A model generated the notes under the pieces. It was not told where the DNA came from. It ran no database searches and saw nothing but the letters and a program-made list of their open reading frames with translations. Positions 45,801-61,100 of a stretch of DNA of 64,000 bases are shown here, one piece after another. Position numbers and translations under genes: made by a program. How positions within the stretch are numbered: position 1 is the stretch's first letter; each line of letters starts with the position of its first letter. This stretch comes from Brachionus manjavacas (taxonomy: Eukaryota; Rotifera; Eurotatoria; Ploima; Brachionidae): contig JAHQIY010000008.1 of NCBI GenBank assembly GCA_019054805.1, positions 2,527,501-2,591,500 of the forward strand, written 5' to 3'.

Positions 45801-48800
45801 GTTTAAAAGATAAATGAATTTTAGAATCTAGAGAAAAAGGCTGTGAATTCTCTCAATTTTAATTTTATATAATTCTTGGTTCATCATTTTTTTCTAAATA
45901 ATTTTTATAACAAAATAAACAAAAAGATTTTTGGCCACCTGTTATGAATGAAGCACATTGTTGCATTGAAAATCATTAAAAAAAGAGAAATTTTATATTA
46001 TTTGTCTATTTTCTTGATACTTTTATTCAAAATTTAAAAAAAGCTTTCTAAAATTCTTTAAAACAATATGATTCTAAATTTTTTTTAAGGGAATAGATTA
46101 AGCAAGTATGAGGTAGATTCGTGTCAGATGGAAAATGAAAAATTACAGAATGAAGGTAAATTAAATTAAAAAAATTAGAGAACAATTATATGTATTCTAA
46201 AATTTTAAAAACAAGTCATTTTTTATTATCAGTATCTTACCTTTTTTCTTATCATTTTGAGAACAATCTATGTCGCAGGTAGGGTAAATTAATTGCCCAG
46301 AGAAAACTAAATTGAAAAGGCAGTTTAAAAGATAAATGAATTTTAGAATCTAGAGAAAAAGGCTGTGAATTCTCTCAATTTTAATTTTATATCATTCTTG
46401 GTTCATCATTTTTTTCTAAATAATTTTTATAACAAAATAAACAAAAGATTTTTGGCCACCTGTTATGAATGAAGCACATTGTTGCATTGAAAATCATTAA
46501 AAAAAAAGAGAAATTTTATATTATTTGTCTATTTTCTTGATACTTTTATTCAAAATTTTAAAAAAAGCTTTCTAAAATTCTTTAAAACAATATGATTCTA
46601 AATTTTTTTTTTAAGGGAATAGATTAAGCAAGTATGAGTTAGATTCGTGTCAGATGGAAAATGAAAAATTACAGAATGAAGGTAAATTAAATTAAAAAAA
46701 TTAGAGAACAATTATATGTATTCTAAAATTTTAAAAACAAGTCATTTTTTATTATCAGTATCTTACCTTTTTCTTATCATTTTGAGAACAATCTATGTCG
46801 CAGGTAGGGTAAATTAATTGCCCAGAGAAAACTAAATTGAAAAGGCAGTTTAAAAGATAAATGAATTTTAGAATCTAGAGAAAAAAGGCTGTGAATTCTC
46901 TCAATTTTAATTTTATATCATTCTTGGTTCATCATTTTTTCTAAATAATTTTTATAACAAAATAAACAAAAGTTTTTTGGCCACCTGTTATGAATGAAGC
47001 ACATTGTTGCATTGAAAATCATTAAAAAAAAAGAGAAATTTTATATTATTTGTCTATTTTCTTGATACTTTTATTCAAAATTTAAAAAAAGCTTTCTAAA
47101 ATTCTTTAAAACAATATGATTCTAAATTTTTTTAAGGGAATAGATTAAGCAAGTATGAGGTAGATTCGTGTCAGATGGAAAATGAAAAATTACAGAATGA
47201 AGGTAAATTAAATTAAAAAAATTAGAGAACAATTATATGTATTCTAAAATTTTAAAAACAAGTCATTTTTTATTATCAGTATCTTACCTTTTTTCTTATC
47301 ATTTTGAGAACAATCTATGTCGCAGGTAGGGTAAATTAATTGCCCAGAGAAAACTAAATTGAAAAGGCAGTTTAAAAGATAAATGAATTTTAGAATCTAG
47401 AGAAAAAAGGCTGTGAATTCTCTCAATTTTAATTTTATATCATTCTTGGTTCATCATTTTTCTAAATAATTTTTATAACAAAATAAACAAAAGATTTTTG
47501 GCCACCTGTTATGAATGAAGCACATTGTTGCATTGAAAATCATTAAAAAAAACGAGAAATTTTATATTATTTGTCTATTTTCTTGATACTTTTATTCAAA
47601 ATTTAAAAAAAGCTTTCTAAAATTCTTTAAAACAATATGATTCTAAATTTTTTTTAAGGGAATAGATTAAGCAAGTATGAGGTAGATTCGTGTCAGATGG
47701 AAAATGAAAAATTACAGAATGAAGGTAAATTAAATTAAAAAAATTAGAGAACAATTATATGTATTCTAAAATTTTAAAAACAAGTCATTTTTTATTATCA
47801 GTATCTTACCTTTTTTCTTATCATTTTGAGAACAATCTATGTCGCAGGTAGGGTAAATTAATTGCCCAGAGAAAACTAAATTGAAAAGGCAGTTTAAAAG
47901 ATAAATGAATTTTAGAATCTAGAGAAAAAAGGCTGTGAATTCTCTCAATTTTAATTTTATATCATTCTTGGTTCATCATTTTTTTCTAAATAATTTTTAT
48001 AACAAAATAAACAAAATATTTTTTGGCCACCTGTTATGAATGAAGCACATTGTTGCATTGAAAATCATTAAAAAAAAGAGAAATTTTATATTATTTGTCT
48101 ATTTTCTTGATACTTTTATTCAAAATTTAAAAAAAAGCTTTCTAAAATTCTTTAAAACAATATGATTCTAAATTTTTTTTAAGGGAATAGATTAAGCAAG
48201 TATGAGGTAGATTCGTGTCAGATGGAAAATGAAAAATTACAGAATGAAGGTAAATTAAATTAAAAAAATTAGAGAACAATTATATGTATTCTAAAATTTT
48301 AAAAACAAGTCATTTTTTATTATCAGTATCTTACCTTTTTTCTTATCATTTTGAGAACAATCTATGTCGCAGGTAGGGTAAATTAATTGCCCAGAGAAAA
48401 CTAAATTGAAAAGGCAGTTTAAAAGATAAATGAATTTTAGAATCTAGAGAAAAAAGGCTGTGAATTCTCTCAATTTTAATTTTATATCATTCTTGGTTCA
48501 TCATTTTTTTCTAAATAATTTTTATAACAAAATAAACAAAAGATTTTTGGCCACCTGTTATGAATGAAGCACATTGTTGCATTGAAAATCATTAAAAAAA
48601 AAGAGAAATTTTATATTATTTGTCTATTTTCTTGATACTTTTATTCAAAATTTAAAAAAAGCTTTCTAAAATTCTTTAAAACAATATGATTCTAAATTTT
48701 TTTTTAAGGGAATAGATTAAGCAAGTATGAGTTAGATTCGTGTCAGATGGAAAATGAAAAATTACAGAATGAAGGTAAATTAAATTAAAAAAATTAGAGA

Positions 48801-51800
48801 ACAATTATATGTATTCTAAAATTTTAAAAACAAGTCATTTTTTATTATCAGTATCTTACCTTTTTTCTTATCATTTTGAGAACAATCTATGTCGCAGGTA
48901 GGGTAAATTAATTGCCCAGAGAAAACTAAATTGAAAAGGCAGTTTAAAAGATAAATGAATTTTAGAATCTAGAGAAAAAAGGCTGTGAATTCTCTCAATT
49001 TTAATTTTATATCATTCTTGGTTCATCATTTTTTTCTAAATAATTTTTATAACAAAATAAACAAAAGATTTTTGGCCACCTGTTATGAATGAAGCACATT
49101 GTTGCATTGAAAATCATTAAAAAAAAAGAGAAATTTTATATTATTTGTCTATTTTCTTGATACTTTTATTCAAAATTTAAAAAAAGCTTTCTAAAATTCT
49201 TTAAAACAATATGATTCTAAATTTTTTTTAAGGGAATAGATTAAGCAAGTATGAGGTAGATTCGTGTCAGATGGAAAATGAAAAATTACAGAATGAAGGT
49301 AAATTAAATTAAAAAAATTAGAGAACAATTATATGTATTCTAAAATTTTAAAAACAAGTCATTTTTTATTATCAGTATCTTACCTTTTTTCTTATCATTT
49401 TGAGAACAATCTATGTCGCAGGTAGGGTAAATTAATTGCCCAGAGAAAACTAAATTGAAAAGGCAGTTTAAAAGATAAATGAATTTTAGAATCTATAGAA
49501 AAAGGCTGTGAATTCTCTCAATTTTAATTTTATATCATTCTTGGTTCATCATTTTTTTCTAAATAATTTTTATAACAAAATAAACAAAAGATTTTTGGCC
49601 ACCTGTTATGAATGAAGAACATTGTTGCATTGAAAATCATTAAAAAAAAGAGAAATTTTATATTATTTGTCTATTTTCTTGATACTTTTATTCAAAATTT
49701 AAAAAAAGCTTTCTAAAATTCTTTAAAACAATATGATTCTAAATTTTTTTAAGGGAATAGATTAAGCAAGTATGAGTTAGATTCGTGTCAGATGGAAAAT
49801 GAAAAATTACAGAATGAAGGTAAATTAAATTAAAAAAATTAGAGAACAATTATATGTATTCTAAAATTTTAAAAACAAGTCATTTTTTATTATCAGTATC
49901 TTACCTTTTTTCTTATCATTTTGAGAACAATCTATGTCGCAGGTAGGGTAAATTAATTGCCCAGAGAAAACTAAATTGAAAAGGCAGTTTAAAAGATAAA
50001 TGAATTTTAGAATCTAGAGAAAAAAGGCTGTGAATTCTCTCAATTTTAATTTTATATCATTCTTGGTTCATCATTTTTTTCTAAATAATTTTTATAACAA
50101 AATAAACAAAAGATTTTTGGCCACCTGTTATGAATGAAGCACATTGTTGCATTGAAAATCATTAAAAAAAAAGAGAAATTTTATATTATTTGTCTATTTT
50201 CTTGATACTTTTATTCAAAATTTAAAAAAAGCTTTCTAAAATTCTTTAAAACAATATGATTCTAAATTTTTTAAGGGAATAGATTAAGCAAGTATGAGTT
50301 AGATTCGTGTCAGATGGAAAATGAAAAATTACAGAATGAAGGTAAATTAAATTAAAAAAATTAGAGAACAATTATATGTATTCTAAAATTTTAAAAACAA
50401 GTCATTTTTTATTATCAGTATCTTACCTTTTTTCTTATCATTTTGAGAACAATCTATGTCGCAGGTAGGGTAAATTAATTGCCCAGAGAAAACTAAATTG
50501 AAAAGGCAGTTTAAAAGATAAATGAATTTTAGAATCTAGAGAAAAAAGGCTGTGAATTCTCTCAATTTTAATTTTATATCATTCTTGGTTCATCATTTTT
50601 TTCTAAATAATTTTTATAACAAAATAAACAAAAGATTTTTGGCCACCTGTTATGAATGAAGCACATTGTTGCATTGAAAATCATTAAAAAAAAAGAGAAA
50701 TTTTATATTATTTGTCTATTTTCTTGATACTTTTATTCAAAATTTAAAAAAAGATTTCTAAAATTCTTTAAAACAATATGATTCTAAATTTTTTTTAAGG
50801 GAATAGATTAAGCAAGTATGAGGTAGATTCGTGTCAGATGGAAAATGAAAAATTACAGAATGAAGGTAAATTAAATTAAAAAAATTAGAGAACAATTATA
50901 TGTATTCTAAAATTTTAAAAACAAGTCATTTTTTATTATCAGTATCTTACCTTTTTTCTTATCATTTTGAGAACAATCTATGTCGCAGGTAGGGTAAATT
51001 AATTGCCCAGAGAAAACTAAATTGAAAAGGCAGTTTAAAAGATAAATGAATTTTAGAATCTAGAGAAAAAGGCTGTGAATTCTCTCAATTTTAATTTTAT
51101 ATCATTCTTGGTTCATCATTTTTTTCTAAATAATTTTTATAACAAAATAAACAAAAGATTTTTGGCCACCTATTATGAATGAAGCACATTGTTGCATTGA
51201 AAATCATTAAAAAAAAAAGAGAAATTTTATATTATTTGTCTATTTTCTTGATACTTTTATTCAAAATTTAAAAAAAGCTTTCTAAAATTCTTTAAAACAA
51301 TATGATTCTAAATTTTTTTTAAGGGAATAGATTAAGCAAGTATGAGGTAGATTCGTGTCAGATGGAAAATGAAAAATTACAGAATGAAGGTAAATTAAAT
51401 TAAAAAAATTAGAGAACAATTATATGTATTCTAAAATTTTAAAAACAAGTCATTTTTTATTATCAGTATCTTACCTTTTTTCTTATCATTTTGAGAACAA
51501 TCTATGTCGCAGGTAGGGTAAATTAATTGCCCAGAGAAAACTAAATTGAAAAGGCAGTTTAAAAGATAAATGAATTTTAGAATCTAGAGAAAAAAGGCTG
51601 TGAATTCTCTCAATTTTAATTTTATATCATTCTTGGTTCATCATTTTTTTCTAAATAATTTTTATAACAAAATAAACAAAAGATTTTTGGCCACCTGTTA
51701 TGAATGAAGCACATTGTTGCATTGAAAATCATTAAAAAAAAAGAGAAATTTTATATTATTTGTCTATTTTCTTGATACTTTTATTCAAAATTTAAAAAAA

Positions 51801-54800
51801 GCTTTCTAAAATTCTTTAAAACAATATGATTCTAAATTTTTTTTAAGGGAATAGATTAAGCAAGTATGAGGTAGATTCGTGTCAGATGGAAAATGAAAAA
51901 TTACAGAATGAAGGTAAATATAAATTAAAAAAATTAGAGAACAATTATATGTATTCTAAAATTTTAAAAACAAGTCATTTTTTATTATCAGTATCTTACC
52001 TTTTTTCTTATCATTTTGAGAACAATCTATGTCGCAGGTAGGGTAAATTAATTGCCCAGAGAAAACTAAATTGAAAAGGCAGTTTAAAAGATAAATGAAT
52101 TTTAGAATCTAGAGAAAAAAGGCTGTGAATTCTCTCAATTTTAATTTTATATCATTCTTGGTTCATCATTTTTTCTAAATAATTTTTATAACAAAATAAA
52201 CAAAAGATTTTTGGCCACCTGTTATGAATGAAGCACATTGTTGCATTGAAAATCATTAAAAAAAAAGAGAAATTTTATATTATTTGTCTATTTTCTTGAT
52301 ACTTTTATTCAAAATTTAAAAAAAGCTTTCTAAAATTCTTTAAAACAATATGATTCTAAATTTTTTTAAGGGAATAGATTAAGCAAGTATGAGGTAGATT
52401 CGTGTCAGATGGAAAATGAAAAATTACAGAATGAAGGTAAATTAAATTAAAAAATTAGAGAACAATTATATGTATTCTAAAATTTTAAAAACAAGTCATT
52501 TTTTATTATCAGTATCTTACCTTTTTTCTTATCATTTTGAGAACAATCTATGTCGCAGGTAGGGTAAATTAATTGCCCAGAGAAAACTAAATTGAAAAGG
52601 CAGTTTAAAAGATAAATGAATTTTAGAATCTAGAGAAAAAAGGCTGTGAATTCTCTCAATTTTAATTTTATATCATTCTTGGTTCATCATTTTTTTCTAA
52701 ATAATTTTTATAACAAAATAAACAAAAGATTTTTGGCCACCTGTTATGAATGAAGCACATTGTTGCATTGAAAATCATTAAAAAAAACGAGAAATTTTAT
52801 ATTATTTGTCTATTTTCTTGATACTTTTATTCAAAATTTAAAAAAAGCTTTCTAAAATTCTTTAAAACAATATGATTCTAAATTTTTTTTAAGGGAATAG
52901 ATTAAGCAAGTATGAGGTAGATTCGTGTCAGATGGAAAATGAAAAATTACAGAATGAAGGTAAATTAAATTAAAAAAATTAGAGAACAATTATATGTATT
53001 CTAAAATTTTAAAAACAAGTCATTTTTTATTATCAGTATCTTACCTTTTTTCTTATCATTTTGAGAACAATCTATGTCGCAGGTAGGGTAAATTAATTGC
53101 CCAGAGAAAACTAAATTGAAAAGGCAGTTTAAAAGATAAATGAATTTTAGAATCTAGAGAAAAAAGGTTGTGAATTCTCTCAATTTTAATTTTATATCAT
53201 TCTTGGTTCATCATTTTTTTCTAAATAATTTTTATAACAAAATAAACAAAAGATTTTTGGCCACCTGTTATGAATGAAGCACATTGTTGCATTGAAAATC
53301 ATTAAAAAAAAGAGAAATTTTATATTATTTGTCTATTTTCTTGATACTTTTTATTCATAATTTAAAAAAGCTTTCTAAAATTATTTAAAACAATATGATT
53401 CTAAATTTTTTTAAGGGAATAGATTAAGCAAGTATGAGGTAGATTCGTGTCAGATGGAAAATGAAAAATTACAGAATGAAGGTAAATTAAATTAAAAAAA
53501 TTAGAGAACAATTATATGTATTCTAAAATTTTAAAAACAAGTCATTTTTTATTATCAGTATCTTACCTTTTTTCTTATCATTTTGAGAACAATCTATGTC
53601 GCAGGGAGGGTAAATTAATTGCCCAGAGAAAACTAAATTGAAAAGGCAGTTTAAAAGATAAATGAATTTTAGAATCTAGAGAAAAAAGGCTGTGAATTCT
53701 CTCAATTTTAATTTTATATCATTCTTGGTTCTTCATTTTTTTCTAAATAATTTTTATAACAAAATAAACAAAAGATTTTTGGCCACCTGTTATGAATGAA
53801 GCACATTGTTGCATTGAAAATCATTAAAAAAAAAGAGAAATTTTATATTATTTGTCTATTTTCTTGATACTTTTATTCAAAATTTAAAAAAGCTTTCTAA
53901 AATTCTTTAAAACAATATGATTCTAAATTTTTTTAAGGGAATAGATTAAGCAAGTATGAGGTAGATTCGTGTCAGATGGAAAATGAAAAATTACAGAATG
54001 AAGGTAAATTAAATTAAAAAAATTAGAGAACAATTATATGTATTCTAAAATTTTAAAAACAAGTCATTTTTTATTATCAGTATCTTACCTTTTTTCTTAT
54101 CATTTTGAGAACAATCTATGTCGCAGGTAGGGTAAATTAATTGCCCAGAGAAAACTAAATTGAAAAGGCAGTTTAAAAGATAAATGAATTTTAGAATCTA
54201 GAGAAAAAAGGTTGTGAATTCTCTCAATTTTAATTTTATATCATTCTTGGTTCATCATTTTTTTCTAAATAATTTTTATAACAAAATAAACAAAAGATTT
54301 TTGGCCACCTGTTATGAATGAAGCACATTGTTGCATTGAAAATCATTAAAAAAAAAGAGAAATTTTATATTATTTGTCTATTTTCTTGATACTTTTATTC
54401 ATAATTTAAAAAGCTTTCTAAAATTCTTTAAAACAATATGATTCTAAATTTTTTTAAGGGAATAGATTAAGCAAGTATGAGGTAGATTCGTGTCAGATGG
54501 AAAATGAAAAATTACAGAATGAAGGTAAATTAAATTAAAAAAATTAGAGAACAATTATATGTATTCTAAAATTTTAAAAACAAGTCATTTTTTATTATCA
54601 GTATCTTACCTTTTTCTTATCATTTTGAGAACAATCTATGTCGCAGGGAGGGTAAATTAATTGCCCAGAGAAAACTAAATTGAAAAGGCAGTTTAAAAGA
54701 TAAATGAATTTTAGAATCTAGAGAAAAAAGGCTGTGAATTCTCTCAATTTTAATTTTATATCATTCTTGGTTCATCATTTTTTCTAAATAATTTTTATAA

Positions 54801-57800
54801 CAAAATAAATAAAAGATTTTTGGCCACCTGTTATGAATGAAGCACATTGTTGCATTGAAAATCATTAAAAAAAAAGAGAAATTTTATATTATTTGTCTAT
54901 TTTCTTGATACTTTTATTCATAATTTAAAAAAAGCTTTCTAAAATTCTTTAAAACAATATGATTCTAAATTTTTTTTAAGGGAATAGATTAAGCAAGTAT
55001 GAGGTAGATTCGTGTCAGATGGAAAATGAAAAATTACAGAATGAAGGTAAATTAAATTAAAAAAATTAGAGAACAATTATATGTATTCTAAAATTTTAAA
55101 AACAAGTCATTTTTTATTATCAGTATCTTACCTTTTTTCTTATCATTTTGAGAACAATCTATGTCGCGGGTAGGGTAAATTAATTGTCCAGAGAAAGCTA
55201 AATTGAAAAGGCAGTTTAAAAGATAAATGAATTTTAGAATCTAGAGAAAAAAGGCTGTGAATTCTCTCAATTTTAATTTTATATCATTCTTGGTTCATCA
55301 TTTTTTTCTAAATAATTTTTAAAACAAAATAAACAAAAGATTTTTGGCCACCTGTTATGAATGAAGCACATTGTTGCATTGAAAATCATTAAAAAAAAAG
55401 AGAAATTTTATATTATTTGTCTATTTTCTTGATACTTTTATTCAAAATTTAAAAAAAGCTTTCTAAAATTCTTTAAAAAAATATGATTCTAAATTTTTTT
55501 TAAGGGAATAGATTAAGCAAGTATGAGTTAGATTCGTGTCAGATGGAAAATGAAAAATTACAGAATGAAGGTAAATTAAATTAAAAAAATTAGAGAACAA
55601 TTATATGTATTCTAAAATTTTAAAAACAAGTCATTTTTTATTATCAGTATCTTACCTTTTTTCTTATCATTTTGAGAACAATCTATGTCGCAGGTAGGGT
55701 AAATTAATTGCCCAGAGAAAACTAAATTGAAAAGGCAGTTTAAAAGATGAATGAATTTTAGAATCTAGAGAAAAAAGGCTGTGAATTCTCTCAATTTTAA
55801 TTTTATATCATTCTTGGTTCTTCATTTTTTCTAAATAATTTTTATAACAAAATAAACAAAAGATTTTTGGCCACCTGTTATGAATGAAGCACATTGTTGC
55901 ATTGAAAATCATTAAAAAAAAGAGAAATTTTATATTATTTGTCTATTTTCTTGATACTTTTATTCAAAATTTAAAAAAAGCTTTCTAAAATTCTTTAAAA
56001 CAATATGATTCTAAATTTTTTTTAAGGGAATAGATTAAGCAAGTATGAGGTAGATTCGTGTCAGATGGAAAATGAAAAATTACAGAATGAAGGTAAATTA
56101 AATTAAAAAAATTAGAGAACAATTATATGTATTCTAAAATTTTAAAAACAAGTCATTTTTTATTATCAGTATCTTACCTTTTTTCTTATCATTTTGAGAA
56201 CAATCTATGTCGCAGGTAGGGTAAATTAATTGCCCAGAGAAAACTAAATTGAAAAGGCAGTTTAAAAGATAAATGAATTTTAGAATCTAGAGAAAGAAGG
56301 CTGTGAATTCTCTCAATTTTAATTTTATATCATTCCTGGTTCATCATTTTTTTCTAAATAATTTTTATAACAAAATAAACAAAAGATTTTTGGCCGCCTG
56401 TTATGAATGAAGCACATTGTTGCATTGAAAATCATTAAAAAAAAAGAGAAATTTTATATTATTTGTCAATTTTCTTGATACTTTTATTCAAAATTTAAAA
56501 AAAGCTTTCTAAAATTCTTTGAAACAATATGATTCTAAATTTTTTTTAAGGGAATAGATTAAGCAAGTATGAGATAGATTCGTGTCAGATGGAAAATGAA
56601 AAATTACAGAATGAAGGTAAATTAAATTAAAAAAATTAGAGAACAATTATATGTATTCTAAAATTTTAAAAACAAGTCATTTTTTATTATCAGTATCTTA
56701 CCTTTTTTCTTATCATTTTGAGAACAATCTATGTCGCAGGTAGGGTAAATTAATTGCCCAGAGAAAACTAAATTGAAAAGGCAGTTTAAAAGATAAATGA
56801 ATTTTAGAATCTAGAGAAAAAAGGCTGTGAATTCTCTCAATTTTAATTTTATATCATTCTTGGTTCATCATTTTTTTCTAAATAATTTTTATAACAAAAT
56901 AAACAAAAGATTTTTGGCCGCCTGTTATGAATGAAGCACATTGTTGCATTGAAAATCATTAAAAAAAGAGAAATTTTATATTATTTGTCTATTTTCTTGA
57001 TACTTTTATTCAAAATTTAAAAAAAGCTTTCTAAAATTCTTTAAAACAATATGATTCTAAATTTTTTTTAAGGGAAAAGATTAAGCAAGTATGAGATAGA
57101 TTCGTGTCAGATGGAAAATGAAAAATTACAGAATGAAGGTAAATTAAATTAAAAAAATTAGAGAACAATTATATGTATTCTAAAATTTTAAAAAAAAGTC
57201 ATTTTTTATTATCAGTATCTTACCTTTTTTCTTATCATTTTGAGAACAATCTATGTCGCAGGTAGGGTAAATTAATTGCCCAGAGAAAACTAAATTGAAA
57301 AGGCAGTTTAAAAGATAAATGAATTTTAGAATCTAGAGAAAAAAGGCTGTGAATTCTCTCAATTTTAATTTTATATCATTCTTGGTTCATCATTTTTTCT
57401 AAATAATTTTTATAACAAAATAAACAAAAGATTTTTGGCCGCCTGTTATGAATGAAGCACATTGTTGCATTGAAAATCATTAAAAAAAAGAGAAATTTTA
57501 TATTATTTGTCAATTTTCTTGATACTTTTATTCAAAATTTAAAAAAAGCTTTCTAAAATTCTTTAAAACAATATGATTCTAAATTTTTTTTAAGGGAATA
57601 GATTAAGCAAGTATGAGATAGATTCGTGTCAGATGGAAAATGAAAAATTACAGAATGAAGGTAAATTAAATTAAAAAAATTAGAGAACAATTATATGTAT
57701 TCTAAAATTTTAAAAACAAGTCATTTTTTATTATCAGTATCTTACCTTTTTTCTTATCATTTTGAGAACAATCTATGTCGCAGGTAGGGTAAATTAATTG

Positions 57801-58118
57801 CCCAGAGAAAACTAAATTGAAAAGGCAGTTTAAAAGATAAATGAATTTTAGAATCTAGAGAAAAAAGGCTGTGAATTCTCTCAATTTTAATTTTATATCA
57901 TTCTTGGTTCATCATTTTTTTCTAAATAATTTTTATAACAAAATAAACAAAAGATTTTTGGCCGCCTGTTATGAATGAAGCACATTGTTGCATTGAAAAT
58001 CATTAAAAAAAAAGAGAAATTTTATATTATTTGTCTATTTTCTTGATACTTTTATTCAAAATTTAAAAAAAGCTTTCTAAAATTCTTTAAAACAATATGA
58101 TTCTAAATTTTTTTTAAG

Positions 58119-58184
58119 GGATTAGATTAAGCAAGTATGAGTTAGATTCGTGTCAGATGGAAAATGAAAAATTACAGAATGAAG
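58119..58184 (+). CDS. Candidate exon, array copy 36 (Asn to Ile variant)
   Basis: Same 66-nt segment with the first full codon ATT instead of AAT. The next copy (exon near 58643) has the same change, so the two adjacent copies share a recent origin. Frame and splice signals are intact. Confidence 0.4.
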
Positions 58185-61100
58185 GTAAATTAAATTAAAA
58201 AAATTAGAGAACAATTATATGTATTCTAAAATTTTAAAAACAAGTCATTTTTTATTATCAGTATCTTACCTTTTTTCTTATCATTTTGAGAACAATCTAT
58301 GTCGCAGGTAGGGTAAATTAATTGCCCAGAGAAAACTAAATTGAAAAGGCAGTTTAAAAGATAAATGAATTTTAGAATCTAGAGAAAAAGGCTGTGAATT
58401 CTCTCAATTTTAATTTTATATCATTCTTGGTTCATCATTTTTTTCTAAATAATTTTTATAACAAAATAAACAAAAGATTTTTGGCCACCTGTTATGAATG
58501 AAGCACATTGTTGCATTGAAAATCATTAAAAAAAAAGAGAAATTTTATATTATTTGTCTATTTTCTTGATACTTTTATTCAAAATTTAAAAAAAGCTTTC
58601 TAAAATTCTTTAAAACAATATGATTCTAAATTTTTTTAAGGGATTAGATTAAGCAAGTATGAGTTAGATTCGTGTCAGATGGAAAATGAAAAATTACAGA
58701 ATGAAGGTAAATTAAATTAAAAAAATTAGAGAACAATTATATGTATTCTAAAATTTTAAAAACAAGTCATTTTTTATTATCAGTATCTTACCTTTTTTCT
58801 TATCATTTTGAGAACAATCTATGTCGCAGGTAGGGTAAATTAATTGCCCAGAGAAAACTAAATTGAAAAGGCAGTTTAAAAGATAAATGAATTTTAGAAT
58901 CTAGAGAAAAAAGGCTGTGAATTCTCTCAATTTTAATTTTATATCATTCTTGGTTCATCATTTTTTTCTAAATAATTTTTATAACAAAATAAACAAAAGA
59001 TTTTTGGCCGCCTGTTATGAATGAAGCACATTGTTGCATTGAAAATCATTAAAAAAAAAGAGAAATTTTATATTATTTGTCTATTTTCTTGATACTTTTA
59101 TTCAAAATTTAAAAAAAGCTTTCTAAAATTCTTTAAAACAATATGATTCTAAATTTTTTTTAAGGGAATAGATTAAGCAAGTATGAGATAGATTCGTGTC
59201 AGATGGAAAATGAAAAATTACAGAATGAAGGTAAATTAAATTAAAAAAATTAGAGAACAATTATATGTATTCTAAAATTTTAAAAACAAGTCATTTTTTA
59301 TTATCAGTATCTTACCTTTTTTCTTATCATTTTGAGAACAATCTATGTCGCAGGTAGGGTAAATTAATTGCCCAGAGAAAACTAAATTGAAAAGGCAGTT
59401 TAAAAGATAAATGAATTTTAGAATCTAGAGAAAAAAGGCTGTGAATTCTCTCAATTTTAATTTTATATCATTCTTGGTTCATCATTTTTTTCTAAATAAT
59501 TTTTATAACAAAATAAACAAAAGATTTTTGGCCGCCTGTTATGAATGAAGCACATTGTTGCATTGAAAATCATTAAAAAAAAAAGAGAAATTTTATATTA
59601 TTTGTCAATTTTCTTGATACTTTTATTCAAAATTTAAAAAAGCTTTCTAAAATTCTTTAAAACAATATGATTCTAAATTTTTTTAAGGGAATAGATTAAG
59701 CAAGTATGAGATAGATTCGTGTCAGATGGAAAATGAAAAATTACAGAATGAAGGTAAATTAAATTAAAAAATTAGAGAACAATTATATGTATTCTAAAAT
59801 TTTAAAAACAAGTCATTTTTTATTATCAGTATCTTACCTTTTTCTTATCATTTTGAGAACAATCTATGTCGCAGGTAGGGTAAATTAATTGCCCAGAGAA
59901 AACTAAATTGAAAAGGCAGTTTAAAAGATAAATGAATTTTAGAATCTAGAGAAAAAAGGCTGTGAATTCTCTCAATTTTAATTTTATATCATTCTTGGTT
60001 CATCATTTTTTTCTAAATAATTTTTATAACAAAATAAACAAAAGATTTTTGGCCACCTGTTATGAATGAAGCACATTGTTGCATTGAAAATCATTAAAAA
60101 AAAGAGAAATTTTATATTATTTGTCTATTTTCTTGATACTTTTATTCAAAATTTAAAAAAGCTTTCTAAAATTCTTTAAAACAATATGATTCTAAATTTT
60201 TTTTAAGGGAATAGATCAAGCAAGTATGAGGTAGATTCGTGTCAGATGGAAAATGAAAAATTACAGAATGAAGGTAAATTAAATTAAAAAAATTAGAGAA
60301 CAATTATATGTATTCTAAAATTTTAAAAACAAGTCATTTTTTATTATCAGTATCTTACCTTTTTTCTTATCATTTTGAGAACAATCTATGTCGCAGGTAG
60401 GGTAAATTAATTGCCCAGAGAAAACTAAATTGAAAAGGCAGTTTAAAAGATAAATGAATTTTAGAATCTAGAGAAAAAAGGCTGTGAATTCTCTCAATTT
60501 TAATTTTATATCATTCTTGGTTCTTCATTTTTTTCTAAATAATTTTTATAACAAAATAAACAAAAGATTTTTGGCCACCTGTTATGAATGAAGCACATTG
60601 TTGCATTGAAAATCATTAAAAAAAAAGAGAAATTTTATATTATTTGTCTATTTTCTTGATACTTTTATTCAAAATTTAAAAAGCTTTCTAAAATTCTTTA
60701 AAACAATATGATTCTAAATTTTTTTAAGGGAATAGATTAAGCAAGTATGAGTTAGATTCGTGTCAGATGGAAAATGAAAAATTACAGAATGAAGGTAAAT
60801 TAAATTAAAAAAATTAGAGAACAATTATATGTATTCTAAAATTTTAAAAACAAGTCATTTTTTATTATCAGTATCTTACCTTTTTCTTATCATTTTGAGA
60901 ACAATCTATGTCGCAGGTAGGGTAAATTAATTGCCCAGAGAAAACTAAATTGAAAAGGCAGTTTAAAAGATAAATGAATTTTAGAATCTAGAGAAAAAAG
61001 GCTGTGAATTCTCTCAATTTTAATTTTATATCATTCTTGGTTCTTCATTTTTTTCTAAATAATTTTTATAACAAAATAAACAAAAGATTTTTGGCCACCT

